A stretch of DNA of 64,000 nt from Pythium myriotylum (Eukaryota; Oomycota; Peronosporomycetes; Pythiales; Pythiaceae). Position 1 is the stretch's first letter; the number at the start of each line of letters is the position of its first letter. The position numbers and the translations under genes were made by a program. Location: the NCBI GenBank assembly GCA_023091665.1, contig JALJCQ010000011.1, forward strand, positions 1,736,001-1,800,000, in the 5' to 3' direction. Below are positions 27,158 to 39,295 of this stretch, piece after piece. The notes beneath the pieces are model-generated. The model made no database searches and was not told the origin of the DNA. It saw only the letters and a program-made list of their open reading frames with translations.

Positions 27158-28042
27158 CATGGGCTCTTGTTCCAAGCCGAGCCAAAAAGGTCACTATATC
27201 GGGGGGGGGGTTGAACCGCCATCTGTATTTTCCGGTAGTTCCTCTGTATATTTTTGGTATAATGCCCTCAACTTTGCTTTAACCTTAAAATCCCGCTTTG
27301 GTTGCAAACTATTAACAAGCGATCCACGAGTCAAGTAGCCCTGGCTTGGGAGTTAGAGGTTTTTTCACGAAATCCGGAACAAAATTTTGAACCATAAAAG
27401 TAGATATGTGTGTAGTCGTTTTACTGGCGTTCTGATCGCGCCTTTCGTCTACCGTAATTCGAATCTGGAGGCGAGCAATGGCCTAAAAGACTCTAATCAG
27501 CCTGTAAAAAAGGCCTCATTTAATAAGTACCGAAGCACACCTGTTAAGTTCGAATTGATTGTCTTCAAAATTGTATGGATAACTCTCAAAATTTTTATGA
27601 TGAGTGCGAGGGGGGGGGGGGGGGGGGGGGGGGGGAACGGTCCGAACACTCAAATCCATTGGTCAAAAACTACTCCGAATCCCGATGAGATAAGACCGGA
27701 TTTGGACTCAGCGTGAAAATATGCATTAGGTTGTGATTTCAGCTCGGTGAAAGGATGGTTTCCGGATTTCGTGGGTTTGAACCCAACCCCGAAAAACAGC
27801 GTTTGACTAGTGGGATTATTAAAATAATCCCACTTTGGCCAGGAAATGGTGTACCGGTATAAACACGGTTTTATCTCTGTTTTTCACTCTGTTGTATGTG
27901 TCAGTCGTGATGTTGAAGTGTAAAAATACTTTTTACGCAGCGGAGTTTTGGCAAACCGCTGACGTCGGTGTCTGTCGCGGCGAGCCCCATTCCACTGGAA
28001 CGGAAGGCCCCAGAACCGACAAGAAAGCCGAGCTGACCGAGT
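27073..28042. other. Gene-free gap with long C and G homopolymers
   Basis: No gene is found between the 3' LTR and the GrpE gene. The gap holds a run of 71 C (27083-27153), a run of 10 G (27201-27210) and a run of 26 G (27610-27635). Long G runs are a known artefact of two-colour Illumina chemistry, so the assembly here is suspect. The rest is unremarkable AT-rich sequence apart from the palindrome at 27809-27834. Confidence 0.6.
27809..27834. repeat. Perfect 26-bp palindrome upstream of GrpE
   Basis: AGTGGGATTATT at 27809-27820, two A, then AATAATCCCACT at 27823-27834. The arms are 12 bp. It lies about 210 bp upstream of the GrpE start and could be a regulatory site or a relic of a mobile element. 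Confidence 0.6.
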
Positions 28043-28708
28043 ATGTTGCGCCGCGTGTTGCTCTCTCGATCGGCGGCCGTGGGCCGCGTGGTGCCACAGC
28101 ATGCGCGCGGCATCTGCGCGTCGAGCGCGCGTCTGAACGAAGAGAAGCCGGCGGGCGAAGGCGAGAAGACTGAGGCGACGGCCGAGGCCGAGCCAACCGC
28201 GTCGGAAGTCGACACGCTCAAGAAGGAGGTCGAGGAGCTCAAAACCAAGAACAACGACCTCAACGACCGCTTGCTGCGTGCGCTTGCCGACGCCGAGAAC
28301 GTGCGCCGCATTTCGCGTGTGGATGTGCAGAACGCGCGCGAGTTCGCGATTTCCAAGTTCGCCAAGAGCCTCTTGGACGTGTCGGACAACCTCAAGCGCG
28401 CTCACGAGAGCATCTCGATCGAGGAGCTCCACCCGGACCACACGCTAGCGGCGATCAAGACGCTCCACGAAGGCGTCGTGATGACGGACGCGCAGTTGCT
28501 CAAGGTCTTCCGCGAGTTCAACATCGTCCCGGTCGGCGCGGTCGGCGACAAGTTCGACCCGAACGTCCACGACGCACTCTTCGAGTACGAGGACGCGACC
28601 AAGGAGGCCGGCACGATCGGCCAGCTCATGAAGGCTGGCTACCTCATCAACTCGCGCTGTCTGCGCCCCGCCCAGGTCGGTGTCGTCAAGACTCCGAAGA
28701 CGGCGTAA
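28043..28708 (+). CDS. Mitochondrial GrpE nucleotide exchange factor
   Basis: This intronless 221-residue protein starts at ATG 28043. The N-terminus (MLRRVLLSRSAAVGRVV) is an arginine-rich amphipathic presequence for mitochondria. Residues about 55-90 form the long coiled coil (VDTLKKEVEELKTKNNDL). The GrpE core follows (LRALADAENVRRIS, KFAKSLLDVSDNLKRA), and the beta domain contains FNIVPVGAVGDKFDPNVHDAL and GTIGQLMKAGYLINSRCLRPAQVGV. GrpE (Mge1 in yeast) makes mitochondrial Hsp70 release ADP during protein import and folding. The match is full length. It is the first cellular gene after the mobile block. Confidence 0.95.
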   Translation: MLRRVLLSRSAAVGRVVPQHARGICASSARLNEEKPAGEGEKTEATAEAEPTASEVDTLKKEVEELKTKNNDLNDRLLRALADAENVRRISRVDVQNAREFAISKFAKSLLDVSDNLKRAHESISIEELHPDHTLAAIKTLHEGVVMTDAQLLKVFREFNIVPVGAVGDKFDPNVHDALFEYEDATKEAGTIGQLMKAGYLINSRCLRPAQVGVVKTPKTA

Positions 28709-28996
28709 GCAATAGATAGAACACGACTGTTATCTGCCTCTCTCCCTCCTTCCTTCCGCCTCGTGTTCTCGCTCTGCTGCCTCGACCCCCAGGATTGGTG
28801 CCGTCAGCCATGGTGATGGCGCTTGTTGCGTTGCTTCGGGCTTGTTGACTAGATTAGTAATTTTCGGTGCCTGATCAGTCCCGCCCGTAATCTATCTGGT
28901 TTCTTCCCCGAAGAAAGAAAGAAAGCCCGGTTCTCTCTTCGGCATTCCCAAGCCGACGTCGAAGAAGCGCAAAGAGAGTCGTCCGGCGCCGTCGCC

Positions 28997-30722
28997 ATGT
29001 CGTCCATGAACCTCAGCCGCGAGCAGCAGAACGAGCTCCTTTTCGTCGGGTTTAACCAGGACTCGGGTGCGTCCGCCGACTGGCGCCCCACGCCGAGAGC
29101 GAGGCCCCTCACGCCGGCTTGTGTTGTCGCGTAGGCTGCTTCGCCTGTGGCACGGACTCGGGCTTCAAGATCTTCAACTGCGACCCGTTCAAGGAGACGT
29201 TCCATCGAGGTACGAGCTGCGAATAGATGCAGGAATGACGTGGAGATTCACGCGCGGTCGTAGACTTCACGAATGGCGGCATCGGCATCGTCGAGATGCT
29301 CTTCCGATGCAACATCCTCGCGCTTGTGGGAGGCGGACGCAACCCGCGGTACCCGCCGAACAAGGCAGGTTTTGGTTGTTAAGTGCCTGCTACTTTGACG
29401 AGTTGTTGACCGCTCTCTTGTTTGTGGGTGCCCAGGTGATGATCTGGGACGACCACCAGAGCCGCAACATTGGCGAGCTGAGCTTCCGAAGTGAGGTTAA
29501 GGCCGTCAAGCTTCGCCGTGATCGGTAAGTACATGTCGGCGGGTCTATTAGTCTAGATGATAGTAATGAATGCGGCGTCTTGCGTGCAATAGCGTCGTCG
29601 TTGTCCTTCAGAACAAGATCTACGTGTACAACTTCGGTGAGTAGCCTTTTCATGACGATTACTTATCACCCTCTCTGATGGAAGAGTGGTTGTGTATTAG
29701 CCGACTTGAAGCTGGTCGATCACATCGAGACGATTGCTAACCCGAAGGGTCTCTGCGCGTTGTGCCCGAGTTCTTCGAACACCGTGCTCGCTTGTCCAGG
29801 AGTCAGCCGAGGCACAGTTCGCATCGAACTTTACGACCTGCGGAAGACAACGCTCATCACTGCGCACGAAGCCGAACTGTCCCAGGTAAAATATCTCCAT
29901 ATTGGCTATCTACTGCAAACTGACGGGCCGCTTACACGTTTGGAATGAATAGATTGCTCTCAACCTGGAGGGTACACGACTCGCAACCTCATCCGACAAA
30001 GGCACTCTCATTCGAGTGTTCGATACGCAAAGTGGCCAGATCATGCAAGAGCTCCGGTGCGAAGCCTTTGTACTCGAGAGATAGAAGGGTCAGGCTCTGA
30101 TGTGTCCTTGATGATTGGATTTAGACGTGGTGCGGATCGTGCTGAGATCTACAGCATTTGTTTCAGCCCGACTACGCAACTTCTAGCCTGTTCGAGTGAC
30201 AAGGGCACAGTCCATATCTTCGGCTTGACCGCTGAAGGCTCAGGAATGCCCGGCTCTGAGCACACATCGATTGCGCCCGCTCCACAATCTATCGGGGCCC
30301 CGTACAGCGGAAACGGGCGTAGTGGTGAAGACGAGGGCACCGAGAACTCGAAGTCCAGGTGGGTTTTATGGAGTGTTGAGCCCGGAGCACGCGGAATCTC
30401 ATGGCATCTTGTGCTTGTTTTCTATAGCTTTTCGTTTTTCAAAGGATTTCTGCCAAAATACTTCAGCTCTGAATGGAGTTTCGCCCAGTTCCGTGTACCA
30501 GAAACTCGCACGATCTGTGCGTTTGGTGCGGAGAAGAACACGATTGTTGGTAAGATTGCACCTTTTGCCGTCTGTTATCTTCCATGTGACTGACTGACCG
30601 AACGACTTGATTCTGCAGTTGTTGGGGCGGACGGTTCGTTCTATAAAGCAGTCTTTGATGCGAACGGCGAGTGCCAAAATACGTCATACTCCAAGTTCAT
30701 CCACACGGACGAAGACGAGTAA
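28997..30722 (+). CDS. WIPI3/4-type PROPPIN autophagy protein
   Basis: About nine short exons give a seven-bladed beta-propeller of the Atg18/WIPI family, closest in pattern to WDR45B (WIPI3). Segments in order: [10 protein letters not shown] with [83 protein letters not shown] with [35 protein letters not shown] and [12 protein letters not shown]. The LRRG segment is the phosphoinositide-binding FRRG position, split by an intron near 30058-30125. WIPI proteins bind PI3P and help autophagosome growth. The stop at 30722 faces the end of the convergent XAP5 gene, 140 bp away. Confidence 0.92.
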
Positions 30723-30861
30723 CGGGGCCGTCATGACCGCTGCATATCTGAATACTAGGCTGGCCATCGCTGGGAATGCCATCCGAGTCAGTAGAGAGGT
30801 CGCGAATATATATCTTGAGGCTCTAATGGTCAACGTGTTTATCGAGGTAACCGGAAGGTAT

Positions 30862-32312
30862 CTACTTCTTCGAATTGACCTCGCCCCCGCGAATGGTGTA
30901 CTTGTCACGTTTTACACTCGGATCGTACTGCGACACGCAAAGCCGAGTCATTGATCAGAGAAACACATCCTGCCCGATTCAAAAGGTTCCATACCACTTC
31001 CCAACGGCTTGTAGGGAAAATGTGCTTGTTCTTCTCATACCAATGGCGCTCCACGACTTTCCCAGGATGCGACTGTACAAGTTGCGACGTGAGAACCACA
31101 CACACGATTTTGGCTATCTTCGTTTCCAAACCTCATCCTTCTCGACACGAGCATCATGGATCATGCGAACGTCGTCATGGACATCAAAGTGGAATAATGG
31201 ACCACTTTTCCCGCGAGCTTTCGTCACGATTAGATCGTAGAACGAGTAGTTCTTGATATAGCAACATGTCAGAGAGGTTAACGTTATGATTACGGAGAGT
31301 TGCCACGCCACGCACATGCGGAATAATCAAGTCCTCTTTGATGTACATAAGATTCTCGGCACTCACACCACGTAATTCGGCAAATTCAGTGGCGAGCTGC
31401 TGGCGAACGATCTCGAGAAATTTTCCGATTGTTGTCTTCTTTGGAATCTGGTCACACTGTCTAAGCATCTGATTGAATCACAAACATCCAACTTCCCGCA
31501 TACCGTAATCTCTCGCCGATGTCCAGACCCATCCCAATAACTGTATGTCACCGTCACATCCTCATCTGAACAGAGGTCAACAATGAAATGGCTGGATGAC
31601 ACCTTTCTCGACTCTGCATACTTACTTTTGATACGCTCTTGCTCCTCCTCCCACTCTCTGCGCAAGCGCTGACGTTCAAGCTCCTCCTCACGTTCTCTCT
31701 CTTTGTCCGGGAGGAAGTCGGTTTCGACCTCCGGGTCTTTCATGATTTTCTTGACTTTCTTCTTTTTCGGCAAGTTCTCGTCTTCGTCTCCTCCTCCGAG
31801 ACCGTCTTCATCAGCGTCGAGATCGAAAGACAGTGGACCAATTTTTTTCTCTTTTCGCTTTTTCTTCTTCTTGAGTTCTTGCGGTCTGCGCAAAGGCACT
31901 CGTTTGGGGAACAGAACTCAATCAATAAGAGTAGATCGTGGCTCACTTTGTTTCCTCGTCGACTGTTGTGGGCAACGACTTGCTCAGGTTCTCTCGCCGT
32001 CGCCGAAACTCCTCGGCCGTAACCAACCCTACAGTTTGACGCTGGCCATAGCCATCAGCACGCCGCTACTGGGCCCACAGAGCCTAGCCCGCTCACCTTG
32101 AACTCGGCGTCGTCCTCGCCGACGCGTGTCTCGAAGTTGTCGTCGATCCGCGCGCCGCGCTGATGCGAGTGTTGGATTTCCTGCTTCTGCTTCTCATATT
32201 CCTGCTGCTGCTTCTCTCGCTGCTTGCTCAGTCGCGCGGCGCGGCTGCCGGCGCGCGTGCCTTCAACCGTGTGGACACCCGCCGACCCATAGCGCTCGAT
32301 GTTGCTTGCCAT
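30862..32312 (-). CDS. XAP5/FAM50 family nuclear protein
   Basis: The start ATG at 32312 ([15 protein letters not shown]) is chosen because it matches the usual short N-terminus; 32366 is possible. Exons include 32312-32097, 32041-31947 and one starting at 31885. The protein has a coiled N-terminus, [15 protein letters not shown], a lysine-rich region, then the XAP5 core: [59 protein letters not shown], and [17 protein letters not shown] with TSRWE. The last exon ends [20 protein letters not shown]5 proteins act in the nucleus in transcription and splicing-linked functions, and in circadian light response in plants. Introns are short and spliced frames join cleanly. Confidence 0.9.
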
Positions 32313-32437
32313 ATTGGAGTTTGTGACATGCACTCGAAAGAAGGACATGGATGAAACACGTACCACAGTACTGCGAATAAGTACGAAAAGGCGGTCTCAC
32401 TTGCTTTGAAAAGCGCATCGCAAATCAACGAGCCGAC

Positions 32438-33609
32438 ATGCTCCGGCGGTTGAAGAACGACGACAGGTACGTCTCTGAGAGGGCGGCAGGGTAGATTGCG
32501 GTATGTGGATGGTGGAACCTAATGTATGGGCGTTATTCCCACACCACCAGCGGGTCTGATGCGGCAAGAAACGCCGGTGCGGGAGACGATGATCTGCACA
32601 GCCCACGACAGTCCAATGGCTCGGACCAAATGACGTCGCTGCAGCGCTATCGGTCGCAGACGATGAAAGACTACGGGCTCATGATTGAGTACAAGCATCT
32701 GCGCCAGCATGTCCCGGGAGGCATCTATGTCCTCCCGAGCTTTGACCACTCACGAACGTGGTTTGGCACGATCTTCATCCACACTGGGCTGTATCGAAAC
32801 GGTGTCTTCAAGTTCACTATTCATCTCCCTGAAAAGTATCCTTTTGCGTGGCAGCTCTGAACTGGATGGTTAGTACTGATGACAATTTGAATTGGTCAGC
32901 TACAATGGACCCGGAACGTACCCCCGTATCGTATTCAACACTAAGGTCTTCCACCCGTACGTCCACCCAGAGGTAAGGCCGGTGACCCTCTGTGATCCGT
33001 TATCCATGAGCTTATCCACGCCATGCCTGCTTTCTTAGACCAGAGAGCTCGATCTGACGCCAAAGTTTCCGCAATGGGACCCTGAGCTACACTACATGGT
33101 CGCTGTGCTCACGTATCTTAAGAGCATCTTCTATATGAAGGACTTCCCACCAAATGCCTCCGTTGTTAATTCGACCGCCCTTGACGTGTACGTCTAGCGC
33201 TTGAGTGGGCGACATTTGCTCGGGTTGAGACTCACGACCCCTCTGGGTTTGACAGTTTTCGACGCGACCCAGAAAAGTTTGTCTCGCTTGTAGAAGGCAG
33301 CGTCGAGGAATCACTTCAGAACGTGTACACCCATGACCAAGCGTCAACTATTCGCTTCACCAAGCCCAGCCCCGCTCACGAAAGCCTACGACGTGAGCTT
33401 TTCGCGCAGCTAGGTCCGAACGGAGTACGTCCGACCAGCTTTCTCTCTACGGCAACTGGTTGATGTGTCTAACTTCGTGTGTATGATAGACTCCCAGCGA
33501 CGCGAGAGCGACCGAGGTGGACAGCACCATGGATGCCTTTTCTCCAACGAACGTGCTCTCCCCCAGAAGCGACACCATGATCTCGGATGACGGCGAGTCG
33601 AAAGGCTGA
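32438..33609 (+). CDS. AKTIP/FTS-like ubiquitin E2 variant
   Basis: Five exons. The start ATG 32438 (MLRRLKNDD) joins by a short intron to SGSDAARNAG. The E2 fold is clear: DYGLMIEYKHL, GGIYVLPSFDHSRTWFGTI, FIHTGLYRNGVFKFTIHLP, YNGPGTYPRIVFNTKVFHP, ELDLTPKFPQWDPELHYMV. The usual catalytic Cys position is not a cysteine, as in AKTIP (FTS). In animals AKTIP joins Hook proteins and FHIP to link cargo to dynein. The C-terminal exon (TMDAFSPTNVLSPRSD) is Ser and Pro-rich and poorly conserved. The gene is divergent from XAP5, whose start is only 126 bp away, so the two may share a promoter. Confidence 0.85.
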
Positions 33610-33785
33610 TCCTTGTAGCCAAAATGTACTCATAGTAGACAGTTTGTTTTGACCTCCCCTCCGAAATTGCAATTGAATCCTAGTCAGTTGTTCAATCCCA
33701 GTGCTGGGTCGGAAACACCCAATCACCCAGGCTGTCCGTTCCCCCGCGCAGGCCGTTCTTGGCGCCACCGAAGAAGGAGACCTGG

Positions 33786-35377
33786 ATGCCGCTCGAGATG
33801 GAGACCGCCGAGTCCCCGCACGCCCTGAGCCGCCACGACGACGACGACAGCGTGGTCGGGCTCGGCGTTCCCCACGGCGACGAGCCGGACGCGTTCCTGG
33901 ACCGCCAGCGCGAGGAGGCGCTCATGGACGAGATGATCATGAAGCACAGGTCCGAGTTCCAGACCCTGCTCGCGCGCACAATGGACGCCAACGTCGCAGC
34001 TGTGACGGGAAACGACAAGGGCGAGTTTCGCGGCGCAGACCACCAAGACGATCTGCAGAACATTCCCTCGAGCCCGACCCGCGACCGCCCACGGTTCGAC
34101 CCCAACTTCCGCACGCCGCAGCCCAAGCGCAGCAGCACGAGCGAGCGCCTATCACAACTCTCGCGCACGGAGCGCACGGACCGCATGCGGCTGGCCGAGC
34201 TATCGGACGTGCGGAATGAGAAGCTCGCGCGTGACGCGATCCGGCGCTGGAACCCGAACGCCAAGGAGACGAGGAATGGGCTCAAGCCGCGAGAGCGTGC
34301 GCTCACGTCCCCACCCGTGACGACTGCGAGGATGCTTGGCGAGTACTCGAAAGACTATGTCCAGCAAGCGATCGACTTTTCAAACTTGACGGATGAAGAT
34401 GACGACCATGTCGGGGCTGAAGACGATGACGACGACCACGATCTTGATGACGACGACGACATCGGACCTCCGTTACAGAGTGATCTGGATGATATGATTG
34501 ACCACCAACTTCGTGGGCCGCTTTCTGCAAAGAAGATGCGGAAATATGTGAAGCACGTCAAACACATGGAAACGACTATCGCGCAGTTGGTGCAACAAAA
34601 AGAAGAGTTGATTCGAAACCAGGCCGAGTTCGACAAACATGCTAGTGGGATGTTCCCGACGCTGGAAAACATAAACGACCAACTATCACAGATTGTTCAG
34701 GACCGGTTGCTGCAGTCTCAAGTCAACATGAAGGTATGCGGGTGGTTTGTAGGAGATTCCTAATCATTCGCGGGCCAGCTGACTCTGGGTGCGCTAGGAC
34801 GATCTTGAGGGCGAACTACGAGGCCTACGAGTACGTCTGAACGAGCTTGAGGCAGAAGCAAGACAGCGACGAAATGACGCGGAACTTCAAGAGCAAAAAA
34901 GTCAGATTGACATCTCACAAATCAAGACCGAGGTTGCTAGCCTGGGTACTACAAGCTCTCTTCAAGACCAGAAGGTATTTAGACATCCCCGATATTAGCA
35001 TCAAACTCGAGTGATAATGGCGAGACCTTGTAGATGGAGCTATTGTCCAGCCAGATCAAGCAGTTGCGACAAGAAATCCAACAGGCGGTTGAGTTGACAA
35101 GATCGTTATCAAGTCAGTATCAGGTCATCGATAAGCGTATCACGACTGTGCACACTGCAGTTCAAGAGTCAAGATCTCAATCTGTGCGTTTTCGCGTGGG
35201 TCCGATCTGATCTGACATGGCTAACGTTTTGATGTTGACAGATTGCTACAACCAAAAGTGGTCTGGGAGCTGTTGCGTGGGTTGCCCTAGTGGTCGTAGC
35301 CGTGGCCGTTCTATTGGGTGTGATGACTACAGACCGTTGCTCTGGATGGTTTGGTCGGTGTCGTCCGTTGACATAAG
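33786..35377 (+). CDS. Coiled-coil tail-anchored membrane protein
   Basis: Four exons. The start ATG 33786 gives MPLEMETAESPHALSRHDD. The protein has a polar, acidic N-terminal half with phosphorylatable Ser and Thr segments, then an Asp-rich patch near 34385-34470. Long coiled coils follow (KKMRKYVKHVKHMETTIAQ, LEGELRGLRVRLNELEAEA, LLSSQIKQLRQEIQQAVEL). A single hydrophobic helix near the end (AVAWVALVVVAVAVLLGVM) is followed by a short tail, GWFGRCRPLT. That layout indicates a tail-anchored protein facing the cytosol on ER, Golgi or the nuclear envelope, perhaps a tether. I do not recognise the family. The stop lies 100 bp from the convergent phosphotransferase end. Confidence 0.7.
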
Positions 35378-35476
35378 TCGTTCTCAGTCTGATATGCGAA
35401 AGTCCAATAGTACTTCCTTTTGCTATGCAAGACTTCGCAATGACGCCTATTCCAAGAGCCTACTGCCTACTCTACT

Positions 35477-36865
35477 CTAACGCTGCTTCACCTTGAAGAC
35501 GAAGATGCCGAGCAGTGTTGCTAACTCTTGGACAAGGAAGTACACCATGTGCAAGTATGAACCGAGAGCGAGAAAGAAGAACAGTTCTGCAACAAGCTTC
35601 TCGTGACCCTGTTGACATGCCCGATCACATGAAAATGAGTTTAAGGGAATCTAAGAAGGATGATTCTCGCCACATACCCATGGAACGACGCCGACGACGA
35701 GAAGCAGCGCGCCAGCCAATAGAATCGAGAAAGTCTTGCGGAGCAACCAGTATGGCTCTTCGCACATGTGTGCAAGCATCATGTGCATAACCATCTGCAG
35801 ACCCACACCCATGTTAGTCTCAATCTAAGACTCGCTGGTTGGATCGTCCTACCTTCGCGAAGAAGAATCCGACGGTCCACATAATGAGGCGTGGGTGATC
35901 GACAAAAATGTCTGATGGGGACCACAGAACCCAGAGGCCAGAAAGACCGATAAGGGCCGCGAACGGTGTAATACCGAAGAGCGCTGCAGCGCCATCACGT
36001 GTGCGACGTTCGAGCGATTTAATCGCGATGACAGCTGTACGATGTGAATAAGTTAGACGAGAAAGCTTATGACGCAGTCCAGTTAGACACCCAACGCACC
36101 GCTGACAAAGCATTGACCAACGCTCGCAATAAATGTCAAGATCACGAAAGCCTGATTGTTGCGAAGCGAAGGGATGATGAAGTTGGGCTGGAGCCAGATC
36201 TGCGGGCCAGCGATCGCAGTGGCCAAGTAGCATGAGTACATGATGGCCAAGCCTTCATTTGGTCCATTGATGATAGGAAGCGCGAGCGTTCCAGTGTAGT
36301 ACTCTTCCCATGTTGCCATGAAGAAGACCATCGCAGGAGAGAGCAGGATGAGTAGACTCTGCGGCATGATTCGTGGTAAGAAGACAGTGGGCGTGAATGA
36401 CAGCTGTCAACTCACCCAGTAGGTTGGTCCAGTTTGGATGGTCGAGGCAAACGTGCAAGCGCTGATGACGACGTTAAGCGCGTCGCAGCCGTGGTCGAAG
36501 AGCAGGCCGAGCGGTGACGAGTTGCCGGTTTTGCGCGCCTGCTTGCCGTCCGCGACGTCGAGAATCTGATACATAATGAGCGAGACGCCGGCCACCGCGT
36601 ACGCCCAGCGCGGAGCCTCCTCCTCCATGTTCGGCGAGAACCAGAGCATAAACACGTGCGCGATGACGACCAGTCCGAGCCCGGAGATGGTGATTGTGTT
36701 CGGTGCGAGCGTCTCGGGGATCACGTGATCCACGAGCCATTGCGCGAGCGGCGAGATGACGTAGTTGTACAGCAGCGAGGCGTCGCTGCCGCTGTACTTG
36801 TAGCGCAGGATGCCCTTGGCGCCCTCGGGCGAGAGGTACCGGTAACTGGCCTGGGGCGGCGCCAT
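35477..36865 (-). CDS. Choline/ethanolamine phosphotransferase (CDP-alcohol type)
   Basis: Five exons on the minus strand. The start at 36865 (MAPPQASYRYLSPEGAKG) matches the family N-terminus. The catalytic motif DG(x2)AR(x8)G(x3)D(x3)D is intact in exon 1 as DVADGKQARKTGNSSPLG and then LLFDHGCDAL. Around it are about seven to ten membrane helices, such as TITISGLGLVVIAHVFMLW, SLLILLSPAMVFFMATWEE, LIMWTVGFFFAK and LLAGALLLVVGVVPW. The enzyme transfers phosphoethanolamine or phosphocholine from the CDP form to diacylglycerol, the last step of the Kennedy pathway in the ER. The last exon ends LGIFVFKVKQR. The start is 134 bp from the divergent gene at 37000. Confidence 0.92.
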
Positions 36866-36999
36866 GGGGGACTGCCTCGTCGCGTGGCTGGAGCCTTCAC
36901 TTTTTTCGACTGAACATTCGGACGTGACGTGGAAGACCTTCGAATGGATGCGTCGAGCAATGTTAGGAACGCGATTGGTTTCTAACAGGTACCCATGCC

Positions 37000-38869
37000 A
37001 TGGGTACACTGCCTCTTCAAGAACTGGCGAGAATGCAGATCTGCAGTGGCGGCGTGGCGTGCTTCCACGGCTCGTGTGGCGTGGAGACCACGGCGAAGAC
37101 CACTAACGAAGTCTGCCTCTGTGACGAACTCTACTCTGGAAGTCAGTGCAGCTATCGTAATGGCCTGCTCTACTTCGAGTTGCCGCTGGCGGCGGTCACA
37201 GTTACGGTCTTCGCGATCATGGGGTTACGAGTGAGCTCCACCGCGTGGAGTTTGCTGCGCTTCCCAGAGAGCACGACGGATTTTTTCGAGTTCCCACGGA
37301 CGTTCAAGCCGATTGAGCGCGATCTGGGGGGGCTTCGGCGACTTGTGGGGACATGGGAAGGACCGATCAAAAAGCGGATTCCAATGAGGCACAGTCCATT
37401 CACCCGATTGTTAATCGTGGTGGTCGTGGTGCTGGAGGCACTTCCGTATATCCAGACCGCTGCAATTGCATTCCTACCAGCTGTGCCATGGTCAGTAAAC
37501 AGTATGATTGCTGCCAAGGTGAGTCGTTTCAGTTTTCTGCCTCGACAATTCTCTTCCTGTGTTTAATCAAACATGCAGTTCCTGCGCTTATCCTTGCTTC
37601 ACCCATTGTGGTCGCATGTGCATCCTCAAGACTACTCACACTCAGTAGTGTATCTCAGTGCAGCAGCTGTTCCTAGTCTTCTCGGGATTGCGTGTATACT
37701 CGGAATCAAGCGCTTCCCCCTGTTCAAGCCACAACCGGTGAGCAGTCCTCCGGAGGATGTGTGTACAATTGCTTTGCGCCTATTCAGCAGTTGGGTCGTG
37801 CTACCACTCATGATCATGCTATTGATGCCACTTGAATGTCTCTTCGTGGGGTTCATGCTCAGTGGGAGTCTGTTCGCGATTCCTGCGTACGACCCTGTCT
37901 GCTTCACGTGGATCCGCGTGGGTCACGTCGCACTCAGTATCACACTGATCGTGCTCTACAACTTCCTTGCATCAGCTGTTGGCATTCAACTGAACTGTGA
38001 ATCTTCTCAACCGACGCCAACGCTGTGGACAGACGCTCGTAGCGTGTGGGTGGTGCATTCGATTCCAGCTCCTCTCGCAATGGTGAGCTGTTGCATCATC
38101 GTCTACATGATTCATCTTATGCGGATTGATGATCGGGATTCGACAGAGTGTTATTGCGTTTGGTAACTCGAATCCCCCTGCGTTGTGCATATGCGTATTG
38201 CTCGCGGGGTACGTGTGCATGACTCCTGGATTATCTTCTCTACACCGACGGATTGACTTTCCTTCAGCCTTTGCACTCTCCTTCAAAACCTATGGATGAG
38301 ACCGTGTATCTACTCCTTAGTGAGTACCACGTATTACCGAAGGAGTCAACACCCGTGTATCACTAGAAGCCCTGTTGATGTAGGTGAACGGCGTGCGAAT
38401 CTTTGGTGGGCTTCTAGTTACTTGGTCCGGAATCGTGGGTATAATCGCTTCCGTCACAAACGACCCACGAAACGAATCCCCGTTTGAGGTATGAATAACC
38501 AGTGTGTATTTGGTGGAGGCACAACTTTGATTAAATTTTCCTCTCAAGCTGTGGACACTTGGAGCAGTCGGGTTGACTGCTGTGACAGTTTCCTCACTTT
38601 TCGTTCATTACGTTGAGGAATTCTGGTTCACTTTGAGCCTTCTGAAAGAGAGACAGCGATCTCTCTTTCGGAATGAAGTGAAGTCAGCTACTGTTATAAA
38701 TGGCCATACAACGCCTAAGGCCTCTGCTCGAGAACGAATCCCAGAGGATGAGGCCTTGTCACCTGAAGCAGAAAAAGCTATGGTCCGACCTCTTCGATTA
38801 CGACTTCCACCAATTCATGTTCTAAGAAAGCGATCGAGACGCACACTTCATCGTGATATAGAGAAATAG
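37000..38869 (+). CDS. Multipass membrane protein with an EGF-like start
   Basis: At least five exons. The N-terminus has an EGF-like Cys pattern (QICSGGVACFHGSCG ... CLCDELYSGSQC), followed by a first membrane helix (FELPLAAVTVTVFAIMGL). About six further helices follow, for example LLIVVVVVLEALPYIQTAA, VYLSAAAVPSLLGIACILG, WVVLPLMIMLLMPLECLFV and MVSCCIIVYMIHLM. A later exon near 38390-38490 reads VNGVRIFGGLLVTWSGIVG. The last exon (from about 38549) gives LWTLGAVGLTAVTVSSLFV and a basic tail ending at 38869. The exon joins between 38100 and 38390 are unclear to me. It probably sits at the plasma membrane with the EGF part outside. Family unknown. Confidence 0.6.
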
Positions 38870-39295
38870 AACTAGTACTCGTAGGCTTATCTACAAACTT
38901 CCAGTTACATTGATATTCGTGCATTTGAACACAGGTATCGCATTGTTCAGGGAAGAGGGCCACATCCGTTTCGAAGGTCGTGGGTTCTTGCGCAGCTTGA
39001 GCAAGTTAGTGCGAACCGGTGTGCCGCAATTTGACAAGTGTGGCTACCAGAGAACATGCAATGCCCCCGGTGAATCCGATCCAGCAGCCCTCGACACCGA
39101 GACCAATCTGAAATCCTACTACATCACCAAGTGGAACCCAACAACATAATAGGCAACATACCACGGCAGTAAACTAATAGTATAGAAGTTTACTGCCGTG
39201 GCGAAGGCCTGCATACGACGGCCTCTCGAGCATGGTTATTAGCATCCCCCGGATCCCGAGTCTGAAAAACGTTTTCATATGGTGGACGGCGTACG
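38870..39295. other. Gap without a supported gene
   Basis: Short frames on both strands are present but none continues across a plausible splice site. A 17-bp inverted repeat-like pair (TACTGCCGTGG near 39190 and CCACGGCAGTAAA near 39162) forms a hairpin around 39160-39200, which may mark transcript ends of convergent genes. Confidence 0.35.
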
